A stretch of DNA of 64,000 nucleotides from Granulosicoccus sp963833195 (GTDB lineage Bacteria; Pseudomonadota; Gammaproteobacteria; Granulosicoccales; Granulosicoccaceae), in assembly GCA_963833195.1 (NCBI GenBank), contig CAWHXF010000027.1, positions 4,216,001 to 4,280,000 of the forward strand. The letters run 5' to 3'. Under the pieces are notes generated by a model. That model had not been told where the DNA came from and searched no databases. It saw only the letters and a list, made by a program, of their open reading frames with translations. Numbering within the stretch: position 1 is the first letter of the stretch; every line of letters starts with the position of its first letter. The position numbers and the translations under genes are program-made. Below are positions 44,091 to 53,012 of the stretch, in pieces.

Positions 44091-44944
44091 ACCGCACGAG
44101 CGCGCTCGAGAAGGTCCTGCGCGGCATCGCGCTCGCCCTCGTCGTCACGTTCTTCATGTTCCCGATCCTGTGGATCGTGCTGATGTCGTTTCAGACGAAC
44201 GAGACCATCCTGCGCATGCCGCCGTCGCTGGACTTCACGCCGACGCTGTCGAACTACAGGGCGCTGATCACCGGCAAGCTCGTGTCGAACGCCGGCACGC
44301 TCGACATCGCCTTCATGGGCAACCTGTGGAACTCGGTGCTCCTGTCGGTCTCGTCGGTGACGCTCGCGCTGCTGCTCGGCGTACCGGCGGCCTACGCGTT
44401 CGCGCGGCTGAAGTTTCGCGGCAGCGAGGAGATCGCGTTCACGCTGCTGTCCTTCCGCTTCGCGCCGCCGCTGCTCGTGCTGCTGCCGCTCACCCTCTAC
44501 TTCCAGCAGATCGGGCTCGCGAACACCTACGTCGGGCTCGTGTGGGTCTACCAGCTGATCTGCCTGCCGCTCATCCTGTGGATCGTGCGCGGCTACTTCG
44601 AGGACATCAGTCCCGACATCGAGCACGCGCACCGCATCGCCGGGCACTCGTGGTGGTCGACCTTCAGGCGCATCTCGATTCCGCTGGCAAGGCCGGGCAT
44701 CGCGGCCGCGGCGCTGCTCGCGTTCATCTTCGCGTGGAACAACTTCGTGTTCGCGCTCGTGCTGGCCTCGGCCGACAAGCAGCCCGTCACCGTGGGCGCG
44801 CTCGCGTTCGTGACCGCATCGGGCATCCAGTACGGCCAGATCGCGGCCGCCATCGTGCTGTCGATCGCGCCGACCCTGGCGCTCGCGCTGTTCGCGCAGC
44901 GCTACCTCGTCGAGGGGTTGTCCCTCGGCGCGGTCAAGGGTTGA
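44087..44944 (+). CDS. CUT1-type ABC permease (GlpQ/MalG-like)
   Basis: The 285-residue partner permease begins LRGIALALVVTFFMFPILWI. Its coupling loop reads ISPDIEHAHRIAGHSWWSTF, with His in place of the first Ala of the EAA motif, a slight deviation also fitting the unusual ATPases that follow. It ends with the family-typical VEGLSLGAVKG. The start and stop each overlap a neighbour by 4 nt (ATGA and TTGA). Confidence 0.92.
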   Translation: MNRTSALEKVLRGIALALVVTFFMFPILWIVLMSFQTNETILRMPPSLDFTPTLSNYRALITGKLVSNAGTLDIAFMGNLWNSVLLSVSSVTLALLLGVPAAYAFARLKFRGSEEIAFTLLSFRFAPPLLVLLPLTLYFQQIGLANTYVGLVWVYQLICLPLILWIVRGYFEDISPDIEHAHRIAGHSWWSTFRRISIPLARPGIAAAALLAFIFAWNNFVFALVLASADKQPVTVGALAFVTASGIQYGQIAAAIVLSIAPTLALALFAQRYLVEGLSLGAVKG

Positions 44945-46041
44945 AGGACGTGCTCGCGATCGATGCCGTCACCAAGCGCTACGGGCGCGAGACCGTGCTC
45001 GACGGCGTCACGCTCGACGTGCCCGCCGGGGACACGCTCGTGCTGTTCGGCCCGTCCGGGGCCGGCAAGACCGTGTTGCTGCGCACCGTCGCGGGCGTCG
45101 TGCAGCCCGACGCCGGCGCGGTGCGCATCGCGGGGCAGGACATGCACGGCGTGGAGCCCGAGGCGCGCGGCGTCGGCATGGCGTTCCAGAACTTCGCGCT
45201 GTTCCCGCACCTGTCGGCGCACGAGAACATCGCGTCGGCCCTGCACGGGCGCGACGACGGCGCGGAGCGCGTCGAGCGCGTGGCGCGGCTGCTCAAGATC
45301 CACCACGTGCTCGGCCAGAAGCCCGGTGCGCTGTCGAACGGGCAGAAGCAGCGCACCTCGCTGGCGCGCGCGCTCGTGGCCGAGCCGCGGCTGCTGCTGC
45401 TCGACGACCCGCTTCGCAACGTCGACGCCAAGCTGCGCTTCGAGATGCGGCTGGAGCTGCCTCGGCTCCTGCGCGAGCAGGGCACCACGGTCGTCTACGT
45501 CACGCAGGACTACAGGGAGGCGATGGCGCTCGGCGATCGCATCGCGGTCCTGGTGGCGGGCCGCGTCGAGCAGGTCGGCTCGCCGGAGGACGTGTACCTG
45601 CGCCCGGCGAACCGACGCATCGCGACGCTCTTCGGCGACCCCCCGATCAACCTGCTGGACGTGGAGCCCGCCGTGGACGAACGAGGGGTGCACGCGCTGC
45701 TGTCGGATCGCCGCCTGGCGCTCGACCCCGGGCTCGCGCACGCGGCGGGGCGCCGCTGCACGCTCGGGGTGCGGCCCGAGGCGATCGGTTTCGGCGACGC
45801 GGGGGACCCGTCCGCCATACCCGTCACGGTCGAGGCCGAGACGCCGCTGAACGAGAAGGTGGTGGATCTGGTGCAGACGCTGCGCGGGCGCGAGATCCTG
45901 GTGTCCAGGCCTGCGCACGAGCCCGGGCCGGGCGGGACCGAGGCGCACCTCCTCATCGCCACCGCGCACGCGCTGCTGTTCGACCGCGAGACGGGCGCCC
46001 GCATCGAGCCCGCGGCGCGAACCGCGGAGGTGGCGGCATGA
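44941..46041 (+). CDS. ABC transporter ATPase with degenerate motifs (GlpS-like)
   Basis: The 366-residue ATPase keeps Walker A FGPSGAGKTV and the Q-loop AFQNFALFPHLSA. Its signature is LSNGQKQR instead of LSGGQ, Walker B ends in two Asp (LLLLDDPLRN) so the catalytic Glu is an Asp, and the switch His is Gln (YVTQDYREA). The D-loop is normal (NVDAKLR). It is immediately followed by a second ATPase with different deviations, so they probably form a heterodimer in which one ATP site is active. Its C-terminal part is the usual TOBE-type regulatory domain. TTG at 44941 (or GTG 44950) is the start. This pair resembles GlpS/GlpT of rhizobial glycerol transporters. Confidence 0.85.
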   Translation: MKDVLAIDAVTKRYGRETVLDGVTLDVPAGDTLVLFGPSGAGKTVLLRTVAGVVQPDAGAVRIAGQDMHGVEPEARGVGMAFQNFALFPHLSAHENIASALHGRDDGAERVERVARLLKIHHVLGQKPGALSNGQKQRTSLARALVAEPRLLLLDDPLRNVDAKLRFEMRLELPRLLREQGTTVVYVTQDYREAMALGDRIAVLVAGRVEQVGSPEDVYLRPANRRIATLFGDPPINLLDVEPAVDERGVHALLSDRRLALDPGLAHAAGRRCTLGVRPEAIGFGDAGDPSAIPVTVEAETPLNEKVVDLVQTLRGREILVSRPAHEPGPGGTEAHLLIATAHALLFDRETGARIEPAARTAEVAA

Positions 46042-47157
46042 GTCAGTTGGAGCTGCGCGGCGTGTCCAAGGTCTACGACCCGCGGACGAACCCCGTCGCC
46101 GCGGTGCGGGACCTGGATCTCGACATCGAGCGCGGCGAGATCGTGGCCCTGCTCGGCTCGTCCGGCTGCGGCAAGACCTCCACGCTGCGCATGATCGCGG
46201 GCTTCGAGGACCTGACCGACGGCGCCTTGCGCATCGCGGGCAAGGACGCCGCGCGGCTGCTGCCCGCGCGCAGGAACGTGGCCATGGCCTTCGAGGGCTA
46301 CTCGCTGTACCCGCCCCTGACGGTGCGCGAGAACATCGGCTTCGCGCTGCGCTCCGGGGGCATGGCCGCCGGAGAGATCGACCGGCAGGTCCGGGCGATG
46401 GCCGCGATGCTCGAGATCGGCGGCATCCTCGATCGCTACCCGGCCTCCGTGTCCGGCGGTCAGCAGCAGCGGGCGAGCCTGGCGCGGGCGCTGGTGCGGG
46501 ACGCGGACCTGCATCTGCTGGACGAACCGATGGGCCAGCTCGAGCCGCAGCTGCGCGCGCTGCTGCGCGGGCGCATCAAGCACTTCCTGAAGGAGCGCGG
46601 GCACACCGCGATCCTGGTGACGCACGACCAGACCGAGGCGAACGCGCTGGCCGACCGCATCGCGGTCATGGAGGGCGGCGAGCTGCAGCAGTACGCGAGT
46701 CCCGCCGCGCTGCGCGACCGTCCCGCGAACCTCTACACCGGCACCTTCATCGGCGAGCCGCCCATGAACGTCATCGACGCGACGCCGCTGGTGGACGGCG
46801 CGCGCGTACGGCTCGTGCTGGGCGACGGTGTCGAGCTCGACTACTCGAGCGACGACTTCAGCCCGGCCGTGATCGAGCTGCTGCGCGCGCGCGACGCGCT
46901 GCGGCTCGGCATACGACCGCACGCCGTGCGCCTGGGTGCGGGCGGGGCGCGGGCGAGCGTCGTCGTGAACCAGTGGCTCGGCGACCAGTCGCACGTGGCC
47001 ACCGCGTTCGCGGGCGCGACGCTCGTCGCGGTCGAGCACGACCGGGTACGCGTCGCCCCCGGCGACACGGTCGCACGTGAGCCTCGCGCCGGACGAGCTG
47101 CACCTGTTCGACGCCGCGAGCGGACGCGCGCTGGCGCACGGGCGCGAGGCGGCGTGA
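46038..47157 (+). CDS. Second ABC transporter ATPase (GlpT-like), with an apparent one-base frameshift near its end
   Basis: The N-terminal domain is complete: Walker A LGSSGCGKTS, signature VSGGQQQR and Walker B LHLLDEPMGQLEPQLR with the catalytic Glu. The Q-loop has Glu for Gln (AFEGYSLYPPL) and the D-loop is GQLE instead of SNLD, complementing the first ATPase. Around 47075-47081 (GTCGCACGTGAGC) the frame changes: the natural end, LAPDELHLFDAASGRALAHG, is in the +1 frame and stops at 47155-47157. Without the shift the frame runs on into the kinase as one 899-residue chain. One extra base would explain this, either a true mutation or a sequencing error. The intact version overlaps the kinase GTG by 4 nt. 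Confidence 0.8.
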
Positions 47158-48737
47158 ACGCGGCGGCGCCCGCCGGCTCGGCGGCACGGGGCCGGGACGT
47201 GCTCATCGGCATCGATGCCGGCACGTCGGTGATCAAGGCCGTCGCGTTCACGGCGACGGGCGCGACGCTCGCGAGCGTGGGCCGGCCGAACCGCTACGCG
47301 GCCGTGGCGGGCGGCGGCGTCGAGCAGGACATGCGGCGTACCCTCGACGACGTGCTGGACGCGCTGGCGGAGCTCGTCGCCGCGCACCCGACGCTCGCGC
47401 GCCGTACCGTGGGGCTCGCGGTGACGGGCCAGGGCGACGGCACCTGGCTGGTCGACGCGAGCGGCGAGCCCGTGCACGATGCGTGGCTGTGGCTGGACGC
47501 GCGCAGCGCTCGCGAGGCGCGCGAGATCAGCGCGTTGCCGGGCTACGAGGCCGTCTACGCCGCCACGGGCACCGGCGTGAACGTCTGCCAGACGCGCACG
47601 CACCTGCACTGGCTGCGCCGGCACGCTCCGGAGCTGCTGCGGCGCGCCGCCACCGCGCTGCACTGCAAGGACTGGCTCTACCTCGGTCTGACCGGGGAAC
47701 GAGCCACCGACCCGAGCGAGGGCGTGTTCACCTTCGGCTCGATGCGCACGCGCGACTACTCCGACGAGGTCATCGACGCGCTGGAGCTCGGCGAGCTGCG
47801 CCGCCTGTTGCCGCCGATCGTCGACGGCACCGAACGGGCGGCCACGCTGACGGCGACGGCAGCGAAGCGCACCGGTCTTCCCGCGGGGCTGCCCGTCACG
47901 CTCGGCTACGTCGACGTGATCTGCGCGGCGCTCGGCGGGGGGCTGTACGCCGCCGACGCCGCGCCCGGACTCAGCGTCGTCGGCTCCACCGGCATGCACA
48001 TGCGCCGCGTCGCGAGCGCGGACGCCGTGACGCTCAACGCCGAGCGCAGCGGCTACACGATGTGCTTCCCGGGCGGTGGATACGCACAGATGCAGTCGAA
48101 CATGGCGGCGACGCTCAACATCGACTGGTTGCTGGACTTCGCCGCGGACGCGGCGGCCTTCGCGGGGGCGACAGCCGATCGCGCGGCGCTGCTGCCGCGG
48201 CTCGACGCGGCGGTCGCCTCTGTGCCCCCGGGCACCTTGCTGTACCACCCCTACGCGTCGCGGGCGGGCGAGCGCGGACCGTTCACCGACCCGGACGCGC
48301 GCGCGGGCTTCACCGGCATCGACGTCGACACGCGTTTCGCGCACGTCGCGCGCGCCGTCTACGAAGGCCTCGCGCTGGCCGCGCGCGATTGCTACGACGC
48401 CATGGGCGAGCTGCCCGACGAGATCCGCCTGAGCGGCGGTGCCGCGCGCTCGCCCGTGCTGCGCGCGATCCTCGGCGCCGCGCTGGACCGGCCGCTGCGC
48501 ACCGTCGAACGCGACGAGGCCGGGGCGGCGGGGGCGTGCATGATCGCCGCGGTCGGGCTCGGGTTGTACCCCGACGTCGGTGCGTGCTGTGCCGAGTGGA
48601 TCGACCCGCTGCTCGGCGAGCCCGTGAGGCCCGACGGCGAGCTCGCGGCGCACTGCGCGCGGCTGCTGCCCGTATACCGGGAGGTGCGCGAGTCGCTCGG
48701 CGGTCCCTGGGCCGCGCTGGCGGCCTTGCGCGGATGA
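47154..48737 (+). CDS. FGGY-family carbohydrate kinase, EryA-like (erythritol kinase candidate)
   Basis: The 527-residue kinase begins after an Ala-rich lead with DVLIGIDAGTSVIKAVAFTA, the phosphate loop of erythritol-kinase-like FGGY proteins, distinct from glycerol kinase (GTTSSR type). Other blocks are VTGQGDGTWLVDASGEPVHD, WLWLDARSAREAREI, HCKDWLYLGLTGERATDPSE, VVGSTGMHMRRVA and the C-terminal IRLSGGAARSPVLRAILGAA. It is flanked by the GlpST-like ATPases and a GlpD/EryB-like gene, the order of a polyol kinase followed by its phosphate dehydrogenase. A GTG start at 47154 fits the GTGA overlap. The substrate (erythritol versus glycerol or another polyol) is inferred. Confidence 0.8.
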   Translation: MNAAAPAGSAARGRDVLIGIDAGTSVIKAVAFTATGATLASVGRPNRYAAVAGGGVEQDMRRTLDDVLDALAELVAAHPTLARRTVGLAVTGQGDGTWLVDASGEPVHDAWLWLDARSAREAREISALPGYEAVYAATGTGVNVCQTRTHLHWLRRHAPELLRRAATALHCKDWLYLGLTGERATDPSEGVFTFGSMRTRDYSDEVIDALELGELRRLLPPIVDGTERAATLTATAAKRTGLPAGLPVTLGYVDVICAALGGGLYAADAAPGLSVVGSTGMHMRRVASADAVTLNAERSGYTMCFPGGGYAQMQSNMAATLNIDWLLDFAADAAAFAGATADRAALLPRLDAAVASVPPGTLLYHPYASRAGERGPFTDPDARAGFTGIDVDTRFAHVARAVYEGLALAARDCYDAMGELPDEIRLSGGAARSPVLRAILGAALDRPLRTVERDEAGAAGACMIAAVGLGLYPDVGACCAEWIDPLLGEPVRPDGELAAHCARLLPVYREVRESLGGPWAALAALRG

Positions 48738-50371
48738 GGCGGGAGGCGATGTTCGAGACCGGTGCGATGCTGCGCGAGGGGGACCACGTCGGTGGGGACG
48801 GCTCGGGCGGTCCCGACGACCTCGTCGACCTGATCGTCATCGGCGGCGGCATCAACGGCTCCGGCGTCGCGCGCGACGCGGCCGGACGCGGGCTGTCGGT
48901 CGTGCTGCTCGAGAAGGGTGACATCGGCGAGGGCACTTCCTCGCGATCCGGCAAGTACATCCACGGCGGGCTGCGCTACCTCGAGTACTACGAGTTCCGT
49001 CTGGTGCGCGAGGCGCTCATCGAGCGCGAGGTCGTGCTCGGCATCGCGCCGCACCTGGCCTGGCCGCTGCGGCTCGTGTTGCCGCACAGTCCCGAGCAGC
49101 GCCCGCGCTGGCTGATCCGGCTCGGCCTCTTCCTGTACGACCACCTGGGGGGCCGCAAGCGGCTGCCGGGCACGCAGTCGATCGACCTGCGCACCGATCC
49201 GGTCGGCGAACCCGTGGCGAACGAGTTCGAGCACGCGTTCGGCTACTACGACGTGTGGGTCGACGACGCGCGGCTCACGCTGCTGAACGCGGTGGACGCG
49301 GCCGAGCGCGGCGCGCGCGTGCTGCCGCGCACGCGCTTCGAAGGCGCCGAACGGGTGGACGGGCACTGGCGCGTCACGTGGCGCGACGTGCTGACCGAGG
49401 AGATCACCGTGCAGCGCGCCCGTGCGCTGTTCAACACCGCGGGGCCGTGGGTCGAGCGCGTCGTGCACGACGTTCGGGGCGCTTCCACGCGCCACCGCGT
49501 GCGTCTCGTCAAGGGCAGCCACTTGATCATGAAGCGCTGGTGGACGGGCGGGCACGGATACGTGCTGCAGCACACCGACCGGCGGCTGATCTTCGTCAAC
49601 CCGCTGTTCGACGATCTGGCGCTGATCGGCACCACCGACATCCCGTACGAGGGTGCTTCCGAGGACGTGGCCATCGATGCCGCCGAGATCGACTACCTGC
49701 TCGGTATCATGAACCGCTACTTCAAGACTGGCCTGACCCCTTCCGGCGTGCTGCACGCCTACTCCGGCGTGCGCCCGCTGTTCGACGACGACAGCGCCAA
49801 GAGCGCTTCGGCCGTGACGCGCGACTACACCTTCGAGCTCGATGCGGGCGACGGCGCGCCGATGCTGTCGGCCTTCGGCGGCAAGCTCACGACCTACCGC
49901 AAGCTCGCCGAGCACGGGCTCGAGAAGCTCCGGACTCACTTGCCCGCGATGGGGCGCGGCTGGACCGGCAACGAGCCTCTGCCGGGCGGCGACATGCCGG
50001 GCGGCGATTTCGACGCGTGGTTCGAAGGCTTCCGCGCGCGCCACGCGTGGTTGCCCGAACCGCTCGCGCGTCACTACGCGCGCTGCTACGGCACGCGCGC
50101 CGACGCGCTGCTGGGAAGCGCCGGCTCGCTGGACGATCTCGGCAGGCACTTCGGCGGACGGCTGTACGAGCGCGAAGCGCGCTGGCTCGTGACGCGGGAA
50201 TGGGCGCGCACGGCGGAGGACGTGCTCTGGCGGCGCACCAAGCACCTGCTGTTCCTCGACGAGGCGGAGCGGGCGATCTTCGAGCGCTGGCTGGCGGGGC
50301 TGAACGTGCGGGGGGCGGAGACCGGCGAGGAGCCGGTCGGGTCAGCTCGCGGGGTCGAGCGCTCGGAGTAG
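48734..50371 (+). CDS. FAD-dependent glycerol-3-phosphate dehydrogenase family enzyme (GlpD/EryB-like)
   Basis: The 545-residue flavoenzyme has the dinucleotide-binding VIGGGINGSGVARDAAGRGL, then EGTSSRSGKYIHGGLRYLEY, a GlpD signature, ALFNTAGPWVERVV, VNPLFDDLALIGTTDIPYEG and SAFGGKLTTYRKLAEHGLEK. The C-terminal DAO_C-type helical region is present. GlpD-family enzymes oxidise glycerol-3-phosphate, and EryB oxidises erythritol-4-phosphate, passing electrons to quinone at the membrane. Immediately downstream of the EryA-like kinase (ATGA overlap), the EryB role is the better guess. ATG at 48734 is used; ATG 48749 is an alternative. Confidence 0.85.
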   Translation: MRREAMFETGAMLREGDHVGGDGSGGPDDLVDLIVIGGGINGSGVARDAAGRGLSVVLLEKGDIGEGTSSRSGKYIHGGLRYLEYYEFRLVREALIEREVVLGIAPHLAWPLRLVLPHSPEQRPRWLIRLGLFLYDHLGGRKRLPGTQSIDLRTDPVGEPVANEFEHAFGYYDVWVDDARLTLLNAVDAAERGARVLPRTRFEGAERVDGHWRVTWRDVLTEEITVQRARALFNTAGPWVERVVHDVRGASTRHRVRLVKGSHLIMKRWWTGGHGYVLQHTDRRLIFVNPLFDDLALIGTTDIPYEGASEDVAIDAAEIDYLLGIMNRYFKTGLTPSGVLHAYSGVRPLFDDDSAKSASAVTRDYTFELDAGDGAPMLSAFGGKLTTYRKLAEHGLEKLRTHLPAMGRGWTGNEPLPGGDMPGGDFDAWFEGFRARHAWLPEPLARHYARCYGTRADALLGSAGSLDDLGRHFGGRLYEREARWLVTREWARTAEDVLWRRTKHLLFLDEAERAIFERWLAGLNVRGAETGEEPVGSARGVERSE

Positions 50372-50391
50372 CGGGCCGGGGAATCCGGCGC

Positions 50392-51261
50392 TCAAGCGAT
50401 GGCCGCGAGCGCCTCGGGCTCGTCCTCGTCCTCCACGAGCGCGCTCGCCACTTCCCGGGCGAAGTCCGGATGCAGCGAGGTCGCCGAGCCTTGCGAGGTG
50501 TCGATGCGCCGCGCGATCTCGAGGTAGGCGAGCGCGCTCGGATTGGTGGCGGAGGTCTCCACCGCGCAACGCGCCGAGACGGCCTCGCCGCTCATGCGCG
50601 CGGTGCGCGGCACGGGCGAGAACACCGTGAGATTCCGGCCGAACCGGGCCTGCAGCTCGGCGAGACGCTCGTTCTGCGCGGCCTGGCGCCGGTCGTGGAT
50701 GGTCGGCACGATGCCCAGCAGCCGAAGCCCGGGCCGATACCGCTGGGCCAGGTCCTGCACCGTCGCGTTCAGCGATTCGATGCCCGCGATGGAGCGCGCC
50801 TCGAGCGTCGTCGTGACGAGCACCCGGCTCGCGGCGCACATCGCGTTCCTCGTCACGCGCGTGACGCCCGGCGCGCAATCGACGAGCACGTAGTCGTAAT
50901 CGTCCTCGACGCTCGCGAGCAGCCGTCCGAGGCGCGTGGGCGGAGCGTCCTTCGTCACCAGCACCTCCTCGACCGCCACGAGCGCGCCGCTCGCGGCGAG
51001 CAGCGCGGGTCCGCGGCGCGACAGCCTGACGATCGCCTCGTCGATCGGCGTCACGCCCGCGAGCACGTGGGCGAGGGTGCGCTTGTCGCGCGAGAGCTCG
51101 CGAGGTCGGCCACCGAGCGCGGCGGTGAGGTTCGCCTGCGCGTCCGCATCGACGAGCAGCACCCGATGGCCGCGCTTGACGAGCGCGGCCCCGAGGTTGT
51201 GCACCGTCGTCGTCTTGCCGACGCCACCCTTGTGGTTCGCCACCGCGATCACTCGTGCCAT
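50392..51261 (-). CDS. ParA/Soj-family P-loop ATPase (orphan)
   Basis: The 289-residue protein begins MARVIAVANHKGGVGKTTTV, with the deviant Walker A KGGVGKTT of ParA ATPases. The Walker A' LLVDADAQANLT and Walker B VLVDCAPGVTRVTRNAM follow, then LLGIVPTIHDRRQAAQNERL. It would dimerise on ATP and bind DNA to position a cargo. No parB gene is adjacent: upstream is an FGGY kinase and downstream the convergent GlpD-like gene. It may be a chromosomal orphan ParA, or act with distant partners. The C-terminal acidic tail (LVEDEDEPEALAAIA) is unusual. Confidence 0.88.
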   Translation of the reverse strand: MARVIAVANHKGGVGKTTTVHNLGAALVKRGHRVLLVDADAQANLTAALGGRPRELSRDKRTLAHVLAGVTPIDEAIVRLSRRGPALLAASGALVAVEEVLVTKDAPPTRLGRLLASVEDDYDYVLVDCAPGVTRVTRNAMCAASRVLVTTTLEARSIAGIESLNATVQDLAQRYRPGLRLLGIVPTIHDRRQAAQNERLAELQARFGRNLTVFSPVPRTARMSGEAVSARCAVETSATNPSALAYLEIARRIDTSQGSATSLHPDFAREVASALVEDEDEPEALAAIA

Positions 51262-51272
51262 TGGACGTTCGC

Positions 51273-51343
51273 TGTTTCGTGAAAGTACGAGCGGAGCGGG
51301 AAGAGCGGGCGTCCGGGCCGCGTGCGGACGGTGGCTCCGCTCG
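51273..51343. promoter_or_regulatory. Upstream region of parA: parS-like half sites and a long inverted repeat
   Basis: TGTTTCGTGAAA (51273-51284) resembles a parS centre (TGTTTCACGTGAAACA) lacking two middle bases and the distal end. Next to it, 10-bp arms CGAGCGGAGC (51288-51297) and GCTCCGCTCG (51334-51343) enclose an inner GTCCG/CGGAC hairpin. The region is both the 5' side of parA and the 3' side of the kinase gene, so it may be a terminator, a regulatory site, or chance. Confidence 0.4.
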
Positions 51344-51368
51344 CCGGCCCGCCACGAGAGCGTAGTCG

Positions 51369-53012
51369 CTAGTCCGGCTCGCGCAATTCCCGATCGAGGC
51401 GCTGCATGCTGCCGAACGCGGCGTAGCGCCGGGCATGAGCGTCCGCCACCGCGCCACCCGCTGGGGTGAACACGGGACCGAAGCGCGACATCGCGCGCAT
51501 GGCGGCGGCGATGTCCGGAGACACTCCGCCCGCGACCGCGGCGACGATCGCGCCGCCGAGCAGCACCGGCTCCGGCGTCTCGGGGACCGCCACGGCGAGC
51601 CCGGACGCATCGCTCAAGGCCTGCCTCACGAAGTCGTCGCGGCCCGCGCCACCGCCGAGCACGAGCGTGTCGATGGCGACGCCTTCGCGGCCGAGCGCCT
51701 CGACGAGCTGGCGCACGCCGTACGCGATCCCGAACAGGCCCGCCACGTACAGACCGAGGAGCGCGTCGATGCCGTCGTCCAGATCGAGGCCCGCGATGAG
51801 CGCGCGCGCGTCGGGATCCGCGTGCGGCGAGCGGTTGCCGAGAAATTCCGGCAGCACGTGCACCCTTCCGGCGAGCGCGAGGGCATCGGCACCGTCGGTG
51901 CAGCGCTCCGCCGCGCGCTCGCCCACCCAGGCGACGAGCGAGGTGTCCTCCGCCTCGGCCTCCGCGCTCGCCTCGGCGGTGGCCGGATGCATGCGCACCA
52001 GGTGATCGATGGCGGCGCCGGCGGCCGACTGTCCGCCCTCGTTCAACCACGAACCCGGCAGCATGGCGCCGAGGTAGGGACCCCATACCCCGTCGACGAA
52101 GACCGGCTCCGGCGTGCTGACCATCGAGCACGCGGAGGTACCGAAGATGTAGGCCATGCGCGTCGCGAGGGTGCCCGCCGCGCCCGCGGCGCCGACCGAC
52201 CCCACGCCGCCGGCGTGGGCATCGATCAGCCCCGCGCTCACGGGCGTGCCGGGCACCAGGTCCAGCTCGCGCGCGGCCGCCTCGGTCAGCCCGTGGCCCA
52301 CGGGCGAACCGATGCCGACGACCCGGGTGCCGATGCGCGCGAAGTCGTCGTCGATCAGCTCCTCGAGCCCCACGCTGCGGAAGTAGTCCGGGTCCCAGCG
52401 TTCCTCGTGCGCCAGGTAGGTCCACTTGCACGTGACCGTGCACAGCGAGCGCGCGACGTCGCCCGTGGCGCGCCAGGTGAGCCAGTCGGCGAGGTCGAAG
52501 AAGTGGCCGGCCGCGTCGTAGGTGGCGCGCGCGTGCTCCTTCAGCCACAGGAGCTTCGGCGTCTGCATCTCGGGGGACATGCGCCCGCCGACGTAGCGAA
52601 GCACCGCGTGGCCGGTCGCGTTGATGCGCTCGGCCTGCGCGGTGGCGCGATGATCCATCCACACGATGATGTCGCGCTCCGGATCGCCCCCGGTGCGCAC
52701 CGGCAGCGCGCCGCCGTCGGGCGCCGCGACCACGAGCGAACAGGTGGCGTCGACGCCGATGCCTGCGACGTGCTCGGGCTCTATGTCGGCGCCCGTCACG
52801 GCCTGGCGGACCGAACGGCGCACCGCGCGCCAGATCTCCGCGCTGGACTGCTCCACGATTCCGCCCGCATCGCGGTACAGCGCGATGGGGGTCGTCCGCG
52901 CGGCGAGGAGCCTGCCTTCGAGGTCGAACACGCCGGCCCGTGCGCTGCCGGTGCCGACGTCGATGCCGATGAGGTATCGGCCGACGGCCGAGCCTGTCGT
53001 CGCTGCGTTCAC
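51369..53012 (-). CDS. FGGY-family kinase, ribulokinase-like (third kinase of the window)
   Basis: The 547-residue kinase shows LIGIDVGTGSARAGVFDLEG at the phosphate loop, VAGIGVDATCSLVV, IIVWMDHRATAQAERI, the long lid region SPEMQTPKLLWLKEHARATY, GLIDAHAGGVGSVGAAGA, FGTSACSMVS and the C-terminal VLGGGAGRDDFVRQALSDA. This pattern belongs to the D-ribulokinase/YDR109C branch, which phosphorylates D-ribulose and related pentuloses. An unusual acidic insert EASAEAEAEDTS lies near residue 345. The gene lies leftward, apart from the others, between parA and the nuclease-like gene. The GTG at 53012 is the start. Confidence 0.85.
   Translation of the reverse strand: MNAATTGSAVGRYLIGIDVGTGSARAGVFDLEGRLLAARTTPIALYRDAGGIVEQSSAEIWRAVRRSVRQAVTGADIEPEHVAGIGVDATCSLVVAAPDGGALPVRTGGDPERDIIVWMDHRATAQAERINATGHAVLRYVGGRMSPEMQTPKLLWLKEHARATYDAAGHFFDLADWLTWRATGDVARSLCTVTCKWTYLAHEERWDPDYFRSVGLEELIDDDFARIGTRVVGIGSPVGHGLTEAAARELDLVPGTPVSAGLIDAHAGGVGSVGAAGAAGTLATRMAYIFGTSACSMVSTPEPVFVDGVWGPYLGAMLPGSWLNEGGQSAAGAAIDHLVRMHPATAEASAEAEAEDTSLVAWVGERAAERCTDGADALALAGRVHVLPEFLGNRSPHADPDARALIAGLDLDDGIDALLGLYVAGLFGIAYGVRQLVEALGREGVAIDTLVLGGGAGRDDFVRQALSDASGLAVAVPETPEPVLLGGAIVAAVAGGVSPDIAAAMRAMSRFGPVFTPAGGAVADAHARRYAAFGSMQRLDRELREPD

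Noticed and set aside
46038..48737. A genuine ATPase-kinase fusion protein
   Set aside because: The segment joining the two domains is a frameshifted version of the normal ATPase end, whose true sequence and stop lie in the next frame; a real designed fusion is unlikely.
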